Part shown: positions 26,825 through 38,231 of the stretch, in pieces
Numbering within the stretch: the stretch's first letter is position 1
How the letters are laid out: each line of letters opens with the position of its first letter
Assembly (NCBI RefSeq): GCF_000344805.1
Contig: NC_020453.1
Coordinates: 2,232,001-2,296,000, forward strand
Source of the DNA: Bradyrhizobium oligotrophicum S58
Lineage (GTDB): Bacteria > Pseudomonadota > Alphaproteobacteria > Rhizobiales > Xanthobacteraceae
DNA length: 64,000 bases
Direction: 5' to 3'
Notes under the pieces: model-generated
What the model was told of the DNA's origin: nothing
What the model saw: the letters and a program-made list of their open reading frames with translations, nothing else
The model's database searches: none
Program-made: the position numbers and the translations under genes

Positions 26825-28498
26825 ATGCTGGCGCGACTGTCGATCCGTGACATCGTCCTGATCGAACGACTCGATCTCGAGTTTTCCCAAGGGCTTGCGG
26901 TGCTGACCGGCGAGACCGGCGCCGGCAAGTCGATCCTGCTCGATGCCTTTGCGCTCGCTTTGGGAGGGCGCGGCGACGCCAGCCTGGTGCGCCATGGCGC
27001 CGACCAGGGGCAGGTCACGGCCGTGTTCGAGATCGGCAAGGACCATCCGGCCGCCAGGATTCTCTCCGCCAACGGCCTGGACGCCGATGGCGAAATGATC
27101 CTGCGCCGCGTCCAGTATGGCGACGGCCGCACCCGCGCCTTCATCAACGATCAGTCGGTGAGCGTGCAGACCCTGAAGGCGATCGGCGCCACCTTGGTCG
27201 AGATCCATGGCCAGCACGACGAGCGCGCGCTGGTCGATGCGGCCACTCACCGCCGTCTGCTGGATGCCTTCGCCGGGCTGGAACGCGATGTTGCCGCGGT
27301 CGAATCGCTCTGGGCGGCCCGCCGGACTGCGGTCACTGCGCTGGAACAGCATCGCGCGGGCATGGAGCGCGCCGCCCGCGAGGCCGATTATCTGCGGCAT
27401 GCCTCGGACGAGCTGAAGACGCTGGCGCCGAAGGAGGGTGAGGAGACGCAGCTCGCCGCCCGGCGCACCGCGATGATGCAGGGCGAGAAGATCGCGGGCG
27501 ATCTGCGTGACGCGCAGGATGCGGTCAGCGGCCACCAGTCGCCGATCGCAGCACTGGCCGCGGCGGTTCGCCGGCTGGAGCGGCGCGCGGTCAGCTCGCC
27601 GGCGCTGGTCGATCCGGCGGTGAAGGCGATCGATTCGGCGATCAATGCGCTCGAGGAGGCCGACCAGCATTTGACGGTGGCGCTTGCGGCCACCGATTTC
27701 GATCCGCTGGAGCTGGAGCGCATCGAGGAGCGGCTGTTCGCGCTGCGCGCCGCCGCGCGCAAATATTCGACGCCGGTCGGCGGGCTCGCCGCACTGGCTG
27801 CCAAATATGCTGCCGACGTGGTGATGATCGATGCCGGCGCCGAGCAGCTGAAGAAGCTGGAGGCGGCGGCGACGGCGGCGGATGCCCGCTATGCCGCGGC
27901 GGCGGCCAAGCTGTCGGCGGCGCGGACCAAGGCTGCGGAGAAGCTGAACCGGGCCGTCCATGCCGAGCTCGCCCCGCTCAAGCTCGAACGCGCCAAGTTC
28001 ATGACCCAGGTCGACAGCGATGCGGAGGCGCCGGGGCCGGAGGGCATCGACCGGGTCGAGTTCTGGGTCCAGACCAACCCGGGCACGCGGCCGGGCCCGA
28101 TGATGAAGGTCGCCTCGGGCGGCGAGCTGTCGCGGTTCCTGCTGGCGCTCAAGGTGGTGCTGTCCGACCGCGGCTCGGCGCCGACCCTGGTGTTCGACGA
28201 GATCGATACCGGCGTGGGCGGTGCGGTCGCCGACGCCATCGGCGCCCGGCTGGCGCGGCTCGCGCACGGGGTCCAGGTGATGGCCGTGACGCATGCGCCG
28301 CAGGTCGCCGCGCGGGCGGACCAGCATCTGCTGATCTCCAAGGATGCGCTCGATCGCGGCAAGCGCGTCGTCACCCGGGTCAATACGCTCGCCACCCTGC
28401 ACCGCCGCGAAGAGATCGCGCGCATGCTGGCCGGTGCCGAAGTCACCGCCGAAGCCCGCGCCGCCGCCGACCGGCTGCTGGAGGCGGCGGCCGCATAA
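26825..28498 (+). CDS. recN: DNA repair protein RecN
   Basis: RecN is an SMC-like ATPase that holds DNA ends during double-strand break repair. The 557-residue protein has an N-terminal Walker [13 protein letters not shown] (K35), a central coiled coil (about 150-370, rich in Ala, Arg and Glu), then the signature [13 protein letters not shown], Walker [13 protein letters not shown] and the [12 protein letters not shown] segment in the C-terminal lobe. It is encoded between bamD and ligA, an arrangement common in Rhizobiales. No LexA box was recognised in the 126-bp upstream gap. Confidence 0.96.
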   Translation: MLARLSIRDIVLIERLDLEFSQGLAVLTGETGAGKSILLDAFALALGGRGDASLVRHGADQGQVTAVFEIGKDHPAARILSANGLDADGEMILRRVQYGDGRTRAFINDQSVSVQTLKAIGATLVEIHGQHDERALVDAATHRRLLDAFAGLERDVAAVESLWAARRTAVTALEQHRAGMERAAREADYLRHASDELKTLAPKEGEETQLAARRTAMMQGEKIAGDLRDAQDAVSGHQSPIAALAAAVRRLERRAVSSPALVDPAVKAIDSAINALEEADQHLTVALAATDFDPLELERIEERLFALRAAARKYSTPVGGLAALAAKYAADVVMIDAGAEQLKKLEAAATAADARYAAAAAKLSAARTKAAEKLNRAVHAELAPLKLERAKFMTQVDSDAEAPGPEGIDRVEFWVQTNPGTRPGPMMKVASGGELSRFLLALKVVLSDRGSAPTLVFDEIDTGVGGAVADAIGARLARLAHGVQVMAVTHAPQVAARADQHLLISKDALDRGKRVVTRVNTLATLHRREEIARMLAGAEVTAEARAAADRLLEAAAA

Positions 28499-28547
28499 GT
28501 TGAGGGTTCGGGCCGAACGCTTTGGCTCCGGCGCGCGCATTGTGTAA

Positions 28548-30755
<2,208 letters not shown>

Positions 30756-30806
30756 CAGGTCCCGCGGTGCTGTTTGCTGCGGACGCCGGTTGCAACATCC
30801 ACGGCT

Positions 30807-30904
30807 GTCATCATCCGCGAAAGCGGATGATCCAGTATTCCAGAAGCCGTACTGATAGAGTCGATAGGCCTCGGCGTACTGGAACCCGCCTTCGCGGGTA
30901 TGAC
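30807..30904. repeat. Palindromic intergenic repeat (REP-like), copy 2
   Basis: The layout matches the element at 13380-13483: a small hairpin arm (ATCCGCGAAAGCGGAT), then CCAGTATTCCAG, a variable centre, then GTACTGGAACCCGCCTTCGCGGG. It lies between the convergent ligA and MFS transporter genes and may act as a two-way terminator. Confidence 0.85.
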
Positions 30905-30934
30905 ACCGAGAGGCACGCGAGTGCGTACAATCCC

Positions 30935-32212
30935 TCACATCACCCCGGCTTCATCCTCCTCCGCCGTCTCGATCAGCTCCTTCGTCACCTTCATCTGCGT
31001 GCGCGGGACCAGGAAGATCATGCTGCAGGCGCAGGCCAGGGACAGCGTGAGCATCGCCGATGTCAGCGGCAGCGTGCTGCCGAAATGGCCGCCGAGCCAG
31101 GCGCCGAGCTGCGAGGTCAGCGCGCCCACGCCCATCTGCAGGAAGCCCATCGCGCCGGACGCGGTGCCGGCCGCGCCTGGCCGGACGCTGATGGCGCCGG
31201 CGGCGGAGTTCGCCATGACGGCCGCGTTGGCGAACATCAGCAGCATCTGCGTGCCGAACAGCACCGAAGGCACCTGGTTGAAGCCGAAGATGCTCCACGC
31301 GAAGTTCAGCGCCGCGCTCGTGAGCTGCAGCACCAGCCCGAACCAGATCAGCCTGTCGAGCGAATGACGCGGCGCGTAGCGCACGCAGAACAGGTTGCCG
31401 ACGAAATACGCAAAGCCGGTGGTCGCGAACCAGGCGCCATATTCCGCCGAGGAGCGTCCCATCTGCACTTCGACGATGTAGGGGCCGCCGCCGGCAAAGG
31501 CGAAGATGATCTGCGACGCCAGCACCTGGCAGAGCATGTAGCCGAGGAAGGCGCGGCTCTTCACCAGCATGGCGATGTCGCGGCGGAAGCTCGCGCCTTC
31601 GACCCGGGCGGGGCGTGTCTCCGGCAGCGCCAGCGTCACCGCCGCAGCGATGGCAATCGACAAGGCCGCGACGACGTAGAAGATCGCGTGCCAGCCGAGC
31701 GCGATCTCGATCAGGCCGCCGGTCAGCGGCGACAGCATCTGCGCGATCATCATGACCGCGACGACCAGGCTGATCATCGCGCCGATGCGCTCCCGCGGGT
31801 AGAGATCGCGAATGATGGCGCGGCTGATCACCATGCCGCTGGCGCCGCCGAGCGCCTGGAAGAAGCGCGCCGCGATCAGCTGGGGCAGGGTGGCGGCGAA
31901 GATGCAACTGACGCTCGCGACGATCGACAGCGAGAGCCCTGCGAGCATCACGGGACGGCGGCCGAAACGGTCGGACAATGGGCCGAGCAGCAACTGCGAG
32001 ATGGCGATGCCGGCCATGTAGAACGACACCGTCATCTGCACGACGGACGCGTCGCGGTCGAACGTGGTTGCCAGCATCGGCAGCGCCGGCACCAGCAGGT
32101 ACAGTGAGATTGGCGCCAGCCCGGTCATCACGACGAGGAGGATCAGCACCATGCGGGAGGGAGTCTCGCGCTGTGGCGCGGCCACGAGCGGTCTACTGAT
32201 CATTCCGTGCAT
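30935..32212 (-). CDS. MFS drug exporter, Bcr/CflA type
   Basis: A 425-residue major facilitator with 12 predicted membrane helices. The cytoplasmic loop between helices 2 and 3 has the MFS motif A, GPLSDRFGRRPVML (about 78-91), and the helix-4 region has SRAIIRDLYPRERIGA, which fits the DHA1 family that includes Bcr/CflA multidrug exporters. The likely role is proton-driven efflux of small molecules across the inner membrane. Substrates cannot be predicted. The start could be the first ATG or the third residue later (MISRPL). No linked regulator is seen. Confidence 0.88.
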   Translation of the reverse strand: MHGMISRPLVAAPQRETPSRMVLILLVVMTGLAPISLYLLVPALPMLATTFDRDASVVQMTVSFYMAGIAISQLLLGPLSDRFGRRPVMLAGLSLSIVASVSCIFAATLPQLIAARFFQALGGASGMVISRAIIRDLYPRERIGAMISLVVAVMMIAQMLSPLTGGLIEIALGWHAIFYVVAALSIAIAAAVTLALPETRPARVEGASFRRDIAMLVKSRAFLGYMLCQVLASQIIFAFAGGGPYIVEVQMGRSSAEYGAWFATTGFAYFVGNLFCVRYAPRHSLDRLIWFGLVLQLTSAALNFAWSIFGFNQVPSVLFGTQMLLMFANAAVMANSAAGAISVRPGAAGTASGAMGFLQMGVGALTSQLGAWLGGHFGSTLPLTSAMLTLSLACACSMIFLVPRTQMKVTKELIETAEEDEAGVM

Positions 32213-32428
32213 GAGAGGCGTTGCTCAGGTCGTTGGCTCGGGTCATTGCCGACGCCTTCGACTGTAGCGACCTGCCGCGCCGCGGAAATGCCTGTTTCCG
32301 CATGCGGCCATACCGGGAGCGGGACAGTTGCAACCCGGATCAATCATCGCGCCGCCCGGCATTTCTCAGTGAGCATCCAGAGACGGTAAGGCTCGGGCGA
32401 GCCGATGGTGTAGTTCGTGGCATGAGCC

Positions 32429-32565
32429 GTAGGGTGGGCAAAGGCGCAGCCGCGCCGTCTCCTCATCCGAGATCGTGGTGGCGCCGTGCCCACCGTCCAG
32501 CCGATGAATTCCGTGATCGGCGGTGGGCGCGCTGCCGCCTTCGGCGGCCGCCTTGCCCACCCTAC
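32429..32565. repeat. Inverted-repeat element with GTAGGGTGGGCAA ends
   Basis: The ends are GTAGGGTGGGCAAAGGCG and CGCCTTGCCCACCCTAC, near-perfect inverted copies about 137 bp apart. Inner GTGCCCACC and GGTGGGCGC can also pair. This is a second type of dispersed element familiar from Bradyrhizobium intergenic DNA. It fills part of the 370-bp gap between the MFS gene and pepP; the rest (32213-32428) holds nothing recognisable. Confidence 0.8.
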
Positions 32566-32582
32566 AGCTCTTCGCTTGACGG

Positions 32583-34406
32583 CTAGAGCGGCGCGGTCGC
32601 CTGGTCGAGCCAATGCTGGTCGCTCTCGTCGAGCGCAGCTCGGACCGCCTCTCTCACACGCGCGTGGTAAGCGTCGAGCCACGCCCACTCGTCGTGGCTC
32701 AGCATCGCGACGTCGATCAGGCGGCGGTCGATCGGCGCCAGGGTCAGCGCCTCGAAGCCGTTCATCGGCTTCTCCGCACCCGCGACGTCCTTCGCCACCA
32801 CCAGCTCGAGGTTCTCGATGCGGATGCCGAAGGCGTCGGTCTTGTAGTAGCCGGGCTCGTTGGACAGGATCATGCCGCGCTTCAGCGGCGTCGTGCCGAG
32901 CTTGGAGATCCGCGCCGGCCCCTCGTGCACCGACAGATAGCTGCCGACGCCGTGACCGGTGCCATGCTCGAAATCGAGACCAGCCTGCCACAGGAACTGG
33001 CGCGCCAATGTATCGAGCTGCGCGCCGGTGGTGCCGTCCGGGAAGATCGCGCGCGCGATCGCAAGATGCCCGCGCAGCACGCGGGTGAAGCGGTCGCGCA
33101 TCTCGTCGGTCGGCGCGCCCACGGCGATCGTGCGCGTCACGTCGGTGGTGCCGTCCTGATATTGCGCGCCCGAATCGATCAGCAGGAGATCGCCCGGCAT
33201 GATGCGGCGGTTGCTCTTGCGGGTGACGCGATAATGCACGATGGCGCCGTTCGGGCCGGTGCCGGAGATGGTCGGGAACGACACGTCCTTGAGTGCGCCG
33301 GTGTCTCGGCGGAAGCTTTCAAGCGCTTCGACGGCATCGATCTCGGTCAGCGCCCCCTTCGGCGCCTCGCGATCGATGAAGGCAAGGAAGCGCGCCAGGG
33401 CCACGGCGTCGCGCCGGTGCGCGCGCCGCGTGCCTTCGATCTCGACCGCGTTCTTGGCCGCCTTGAGCAGGCTGACGGGATCGGCGCCGCGCACCGGCTT
33501 GCCGCCGGCGCCCTGGATCAGGCGCGTCAGGGCGTCGGCCGCCGTGGCGCTGTCGAGCGCGATCGCCGCGCCTGACTGGGCCAGCTGGGTCAGGCGCAAG
33601 GTCAGCGCGTCCGGCTCCGCGACTTCGGCGCTCTGTTCGAGATGATCGCGCGTGATGTTCGAGAGCTTGCGGGAATCGATGAAGATCGTCGGACGCCCGG
33701 TCTTCGGCACGACGGCATAGGACAACGGCAGCGGCGTGTGCGAGACGTCGCTGCCGCGGATGTTGAAGGTCCAGGCCACATTGTGCGAATCCGACAGCAC
33801 CAGCGCCTCGACGCCGAGCCGCTCGATCTCCTGGCGGATGCGGGCGAGCTTGTCCGCCTCGATCTCGCCGGAGAGGTCCGCGCCATGGATCGATACGGCG
33901 CCGAGCGGCGGCAGCGGGCGCTCCGTCCAGATGCTGTCGATCGGATTGCCCTCGACCGGCACCAGCTCCGCGCCGGCCTTGGCGCAGGCGGCGGCGAGAC
34001 GTTCGGCCGCGGCGGTCGTATGCAGCCAGGGATCGAAGCCGATGCGGTCGCCGCTCTGCAGATGGCGGGTCAGCCAGCTCTCCGGCGGCGGTTCGATCAG
34101 CGACTCCACCGTCCAGGCCTTGCCGTCGACCTGCTTGCCGGCCTGCAGCGTGTAACGGCCGTCGACGAAGATCGCGGCCGCCTGTGGCAGCACCATCGCG
34201 AGTCCCGCCGAGCCGGTGAAGCCGGTGAGCCATGCCAGGCGTTCGTCGGAAGGCGGCACATATTCGTTCTGCTGCTGGTCGGCGCGCGGCACGATGAAGC
34301 CCGTGAGCTTGCGCCGGGCGAGCTCTTCGCGGAGCGCGGCCAGTCGCGCCGTCAGCGCGACACCGGTTTCAGGTTCTTCGAACGTCTGGAACACAGCTTC
34401 GAACAT
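32583..34406 (-). CDS. pepP: Xaa-Pro aminopeptidase (aminopeptidase P, M24B, three-domain type)
   Basis: This enzyme removes the first residue from peptides with proline in second position. It has two creatinase-like N-terminal domains (about 1-310) and a C-terminal pita-bread M24 domain. Metal ligands are visible: D in LLLIDSGAQY, D in DGTTDVTRT, H in GHGVGSYLSVHEGP, E in LSNEPGYY and E in IRIENLEL. At about 607 residues it is the long eukaryote-like APP1 form rather than the 440-residue E. coli PepP. The start at MFEAVF (34406) is preferred; an ATG three codons earlier is possible. It is probably cytoplasmic. Confidence 0.92.
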   Translation of the reverse strand: MFEAVFQTFEEPETGVALTARLAALREELARRKLTGFIVPRADQQQNEYVPPSDERLAWLTGFTGSAGLAMVLPQAAAIFVDGRYTLQAGKQVDGKAWTVESLIEPPPESWLTRHLQSGDRIGFDPWLHTTAAAERLAAACAKAGAELVPVEGNPIDSIWTERPLPPLGAVSIHGADLSGEIEADKLARIRQEIERLGVEALVLSDSHNVAWTFNIRGSDVSHTPLPLSYAVVPKTGRPTIFIDSRKLSNITRDHLEQSAEVAEPDALTLRLTQLAQSGAAIALDSATAADALTRLIQGAGGKPVRGADPVSLLKAAKNAVEIEGTRRAHRRDAVALARFLAFIDREAPKGALTEIDAVEALESFRRDTGALKDVSFPTISGTGPNGAIVHYRVTRKSNRRIMPGDLLLIDSGAQYQDGTTDVTRTIAVGAPTDEMRDRFTRVLRGHLAIARAIFPDGTTGAQLDTLARQFLWQAGLDFEHGTGHGVGSYLSVHEGPARISKLGTTPLKRGMILSNEPGYYKTDAFGIRIENLELVVAKDVAGAEKPMNGFEALTLAPIDRRLIDVAMLSHDEWAWLDAYHARVREAVRAALDESDQHWLDQATAPL

Positions 34407-34642
34407 CGTTCTCATACTTTAGAAGTGGGACTCGTTAAGCGGACAAATACTCCTCCAGGGAGCAGTGCAGTGCACGAAGAATCTCCTTGCATTCGCCTGT
34501 GCAAAAAGATTTGCTGTCGTATGCCGGTCATCCAAAAGAGATGCGGCGGGGAAACGTATGGATGTGATGACCACGATCGTAAAGATCATCCACGGTCGCA
34601 CAATCCGGGGAGTGCCTCAACTCAATGGCGAGGGGATGCACG

Positions 34643-34825
34643 ATGCCTGCTTTTACCTTCGAGAAACTGTCGGCGCCGACGCCACGCGCACCGGCAAACG
34701 CGCCTGTCGAGAAGCCGCGCAGCGCGCTGGCAGATCTCGTCAATCGTCTGGTCGAGCCCCGTCTTCGACGCGCCGCTCGTGATCAGTCCGAATCCGGCTC
34801 TTCCAACAATCAGCCGAAGACGTAA
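34643..34825 (+). CDS. Small hypothetical protein (60 aa)
   Basis: The ATG at 34643 is preceded by GAGGGG at 34631-34636, a good ribosome site. The peptide begins MPAFTFEKLSAP and continues with a Pro/Ala segment, then an amphipathic Arg-rich helix (SALADLVNRLVEPRLRRAA) and a polar end. I recall similar short proteins of Bradyrhizobium that start MPAFTFEK, but that is memory, not a search. It has no membrane segment, no known domain and no assigned function. Confidence 0.55.
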   Translation: MPAFTFEKLSAPTPRAPANAPVEKPRSALADLVNRLVEPRLRRAARDQSESGSSNNQPKT

Positions 34826-34894
34826 AAGTCACAGTGCTTGAATTTACAGAACTCCGCCGACAGGCCCGAACCATTGCCGTGAGTTGATCCGCCC

Positions 34895-35812
34895 TCACTG
34901 CCGCTTCTGCAGGAGCAGGCTGCTCCAGCCCTCGATTTTCAGATGCCGCACCGGAACCAGGCCGCGCGCACGATAGGCGGCGAGGACGCCGCGCGCCTGA
35001 GGCGTCAACAGGCCCGACAGGATGACGAAGGCTCCGGGCGCCAGATGGCGCTGCATCGGGGCCGCCAGCTGGCGCAGCGGGTTGGCGAGGATGTTGGCCA
35101 GCACCAGGTCGAACGGGCCACGGCGGCCAAACTCAGCCGCCGCAAAGCCGGTGGCGCGGATCACCTGGACCAGGGGGCCAGCGCCGTTCAGCCAGGCATT
35201 GTCCCGCGCGACCACCACAGATGGTGCATCGATGTCGCTGGCCAGCACCGCGCGATGGGTCGCCTTGGCGGCGGCGATGGCGAGCACCCCGGTGCCGGTG
35301 CCGAGGTCCAGCACCCGCCGCGGCGGGCGAATTTTCAACACGTGGTCGAGCAGCAGCAGGCAGCCGCGGGTGGTGCCGTGATGGCCGGTGCCGAACGCAA
35401 GCGCCGCCTCGATCTCGATCCCCAGCTTGTTGCCGGGAACGCGCTCCCGGTCGTGTCCGCCATGGACCATGAAGCGGCCGGCCGGCACGGGGACGAGGTC
35501 GTCCAGGCTGGCCTTGACCCAGTCCTTGGCTTCGACCACCTCGAACGTGAGACTTTGGGCAACCTCCGGGCCTGCCGCCCCGCCCACCAGCTCGCGCACC
35601 AGCGCCTGATCCGGGGGATCGGCGAAGTGAACCGTGACATCCCAGCGCCCGTCCGCCCGCTCGAAGGCGGCAACCGCCGCATCGCCGTCGAAGAACACTT
35701 CGGTCAGGACGTCGACCGCCGGCCGCGCGGTGGCTTCATCCGCGACCGAGAAGCTGGCCTTGTGGGTCGGAGGTGGTGAAGCTGATGTCATCTGGATCAA
35801 GTCCGCGCTCAT
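34895..35812 (-). CDS. prmA: Ribosomal protein L11 methyltransferase
   Basis: PrmA trimethylates ribosomal protein L11 using SAM. The 305-residue protein has an N-terminal substrate-recognition domain (about 15-115), then AFGTGHHGTTRGCL (about 139-152), the SAM motif VLDLGTGTGVLAIAAAK, ASDIDAPSVVVARDNAWLN, and the ANILANPL motif that corresponds to NILA.PL in known PrmA proteins. An in-frame ATG seven codons downstream could also be the start. Confidence 0.93.
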   Translation of the reverse strand: MSADLIQMTSASPPPTHKASFSVADEATARPAVDVLTEVFFDGDAAVAAFERADGRWDVTVHFADPPDQALVRELVGGAAGPEVAQSLTFEVVEAKDWVKASLDDLVPVPAGRFMVHGGHDRERVPGNKLGIEIEAALAFGTGHHGTTRGCLLLLDHVLKIRPPRRVLDLGTGTGVLAIAAAKATHRAVLASDIDAPSVVVARDNAWLNGAGPLVQVIRATGFAAAEFGRRGPFDLVLANILANPLRQLAAPMQRHLAPGAFVILSGLLTPQARGVLAAYRARGLVPVRHLKIEGWSSLLLQKRQ

Positions 35813-36001
35813 TTCACGGCGTGGTTAAGCAATTTGACCGCTGGTGCAAGCTTTTTGCCTGCAACGCGCGGAATTTGCGCAGCTTTCGGTTGTGATCCGG
35901 CCCGGGAAACGCCGCCGTTAAAAGTTGCGCGGTAATTGCCGCGAAATATTCGACGAGTTGAACGGGCGTCATTAGACGGCTTTTAGGATTTTACCACCTA
36001 T

Positions 36002-36046
36002 GGTTCCGGCCGTGGGAACCGGACAATCCTCGGTTCCAGGCTGGAA
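36002..36046 (+). repeat. Two small hairpins in the flp leader
   Basis: GGTTCC (36002-36007) pairs with GGAACC (36015-36020), and TTCCAG-G-CTGGAA (36034-36046) is a 13-base palindrome ending 11 bp before the pilin ATG. GGTTCC occurs in both. They may be operator sites or leader RNA structure. Confidence 0.45.
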
Positions 36047-36057
36047 ACGAGGTACAG

Positions 36058-36222
36058 ATGAAGACTGTTGTCTTGAAGTTCTTGCGTGATGAGTCCGGTG
36101 CCACCGCCATCGAATACGGCTTGATCGCAGCCGGTATTTCGCTGGCCATCATCGCGGCCGTGAACGGCCTGGGTAGCTCGCTGAGCAGCAAGTTCGACTC
36201 CATCAACACGTCCCTGAAGTAA
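36058..36222 (+). CDS. Flp/Fap-type pilin
   Basis: A 54-residue type IVb (Flp) pilin subunit. It has a short basic leader, DESGATAIEYGLIAAGISLAIIAA with the conserved Glu-Tyr of Flp pilins (E19, Y20), one hydrophobic helix, and a short Ser-rich end. Prepilin peptidase should cut after the glycine in ESG. No tad or cpa genes for secretion are nearby, so this is a solitary pilin gene that would need a Tad system elsewhere. It has its own terminator, and the codons look highly adapted, which suggests strong expression. Confidence 0.93.
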   Translation: MKTVVLKFLRDESGATAIEYGLIAAGISLAIIAAVNGLGSSLSSKFDSINTSLK

Positions 36223-36248
36223 CCGGATCAACGCGGCGTTCTCGAAGG

Positions 36249-36271
36249 ACCGGGCCTGGCGCCCGGTTTTT
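36249..36271 (+). terminator. Intrinsic terminator of the Flp pilin gene
   Basis: ACCGGGC (36249-36255) pairs with GCCCGGT (36261-36267) around a 5-nt loop and runs into TTTTT. It lies 26 bp after the pilin stop. Confidence 0.9.
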
Positions 36272-36417
36272 CGTGCCGGCGCGGACGATGCGGGGCAGCT
36301 GATCCGGAGGGCCCACAGGCTTATTCACAGCCTTTGGGCGGGTCTTCCACATGCTTGACCGCAGCTTTTGCACATCTTGCCGACAGACTTGCCCGCAAGC
36401 CTTTCCACGGCCTGTTC

Positions 36418-38019
36418 TCAGCCGAACAGCGCGCGGTGGTCGGTGAGGATGGCCTGCGCCGCGTTATGACCGGGGGCACCCGTGACGCCGCCGCCGGGAT
36501 GGCTGCCCGACCCGCAGTGATAGAGCCCTCGCAGCGGCGAGCGATAGTCGGCGTGGCCGAGCATCGGTCGGGCCGAGAACAGCTGGTTCAAGCTGAGCGC
36601 GCCGTGGAAGATATCACCGCCCAGCAGGCCGAATTGCCGCTCCAGATCCAGCGGCGACAACACCTGCCGGCCGATCACGCTCGCCGCAAATCCGGGCGCA
36701 TAGCGATCGACCGTCGCGATCATGAGGTCGGCGACCTCGTCGCGGTGATCGTCCCAGGACCGGCCGTCCGGCAGCTCCGGCGCGACATGTTGGCAGAACA
36801 GGCTGGCGACGTGCTGCCCGGGCGGGGCGAGCGTGGCATCGAGCGTCGACGGAATCAGCAGCTCGACGATGGGGTCCCGGCTCCAGCCATGGGCCCGCGC
36901 ATCGAGATAGGCCTGCTCCATGTAGCCGAGGCTCGGGCTGAGGATGATCCCGGCCGACAGATGATCACCCTCGCCGGGCAGGGCGCTGAACGAGGGCAGG
37001 CGGCTGAGCGCCACGTTCATGCGGAACGTGCCGGAGCCGTTGCGCCAGTTGCGGATGCGGCTCAGGAACGGCGCGGGCAGGGCGCCGGCCGGCACCAGCC
37101 GCGTGTAGAGCAGCTTCGGATTGACGTTGGCCGCGACGTAGCGGGCGCGGATGGTTCGGCCGTCCTCGAGCACGACGCCCACGGCGCGGTCGCGCTCGAC
37201 GATCACCTCGCGGACGCTGCAATCCACTTCGATCAGCGTGCCAAACTCGTGAAGCGCACGCGCCATCGCCTGCGTGATCGCGCCCATGCCGCCGATCGCA
37301 TGGCCCCACACGCCCTTCTTGCCGTTCACCTCGCCGAAGGCGTGATGCAGCATCACGTAGGCCGAGCCGGCGGCGTAGGGGCTGGCATAGTTGCCGACGA
37401 TGGCGTCGAAGCCGAACAGCGCCTTCACTAGGTCGGTCTCGAAGATCTCGTCGAGCATCTCGCCGGCGGAGCGCGTGAACAGATCGAGCAGGTCGCGCTG
37501 CTGCTCCAGCGACAGCGCCCGCAGCGTGTTGGCGGTGCCGAGCGCGTTGAAGGCCTCGCGAATCGCAGGCAAGCCGAACTGGGCAACGAGATTCGGCGGC
37601 GCCCGCAGCACGAGGCTGCGCAGCACGTCGGCGATGGCCTCGAGGCGAGCCGAGAACGGGCCGATTGCCTCGGCATCGCGGCTGCTGAGCCTCGCCACGG
37701 CGGCTTGCGTGCGACCTTCGCCGGTCAAGAGATAGCGGCCATCGGGCGAGGGCAGGAAATTCTGCGCGCGGCGCTCGACGATCTCGAGCCCATGCTCGTG
37801 CAGCTTCAGGTCCTTGATCACGCGCGGATTGAGCAGGCTCACCGTGTAGGAGGCGACCGAGTTGCGGAAGCCGGGGTGAAACTCCTCGGTCACCGCGGCG
37901 CCGCCGACCACCTTGCGGCGTTCGACCACGTGCACGCGCAGGCCCGCCATCGCGAGATAGGCCGCGCAAGTCAGGCCGTTGTGGCCGGCACCGATGATGA
38001 TGACGTCGGTTTCGTTCAT
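36418..38019 (-). CDS. FAD-dependent oxidoreductase, phytoene-desaturase/PYROXD2-like
   Basis: A 533-residue flavoprotein of the phytoene dehydrogenase superfamily. The N-terminal FAD Rossmann motif is VIIIGAGHNGLTCAAYLA (6-23) followed by VVERRKVVGGAA, and the C-terminal FAD motif is YHCGSGSHPGGGVTGAPGHNAA. The subgroup resembles PYROXD2-type proteins rather than true carotenoid CrtI. No carotenoid genes are adjacent, so a carotenoid role is not supported. The substrate is unknown. It is transcribed away from the divergent membrane/spermidine-synthase gene. Confidence 0.87.
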   Translation of the reverse strand: MNETDVIIIGAGHNGLTCAAYLAMAGLRVHVVERRKVVGGAAVTEEFHPGFRNSVASYTVSLLNPRVIKDLKLHEHGLEIVERRAQNFLPSPDGRYLLTGEGRTQAAVARLSSRDAEAIGPFSARLEAIADVLRSLVLRAPPNLVAQFGLPAIREAFNALGTANTLRALSLEQQRDLLDLFTRSAGEMLDEIFETDLVKALFGFDAIVGNYASPYAAGSAYVMLHHAFGEVNGKKGVWGHAIGGMGAITQAMARALHEFGTLIEVDCSVREVIVERDRAVGVVLEDGRTIRARYVAANVNPKLLYTRLVPAGALPAPFLSRIRNWRNGSGTFRMNVALSRLPSFSALPGEGDHLSAGIILSPSLGYMEQAYLDARAHGWSRDPIVELLIPSTLDATLAPPGQHVASLFCQHVAPELPDGRSWDDHRDEVADLMIATVDRYAPGFAASVIGRQVLSPLDLERQFGLLGGDIFHGALSLNQLFSARPMLGHADYRSPLRGLYHCGSGSHPGGGVTGAPGHNAAQAILTDHRALFG

Positions 38020-38231
38020 GTCCGCTTCAAAAAGCCCTGATTAATGACCAACACGTCTCGGCTGCGGGGAACTGCTCCTGGAGATCGTGCTGTCGCCCCG
38101 GATCGGCGCGCCGTCAAGGGAAACTCCATTTCCGTGGCTTCTCGCCATACCGCCCCGCGATCCGCTATGTGTCGTCGGCACGGCGCGGTCCGCCCCCACC
38201 TGAGGCCAGCCGAGCCGCTGCTGGAGTTGTC

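Noticed and set aside
32344..32582. Arg/Pro-rich frames over 32344-32582
   Set aside because: They are translations of the inverted-repeat element and have no other coding signs.
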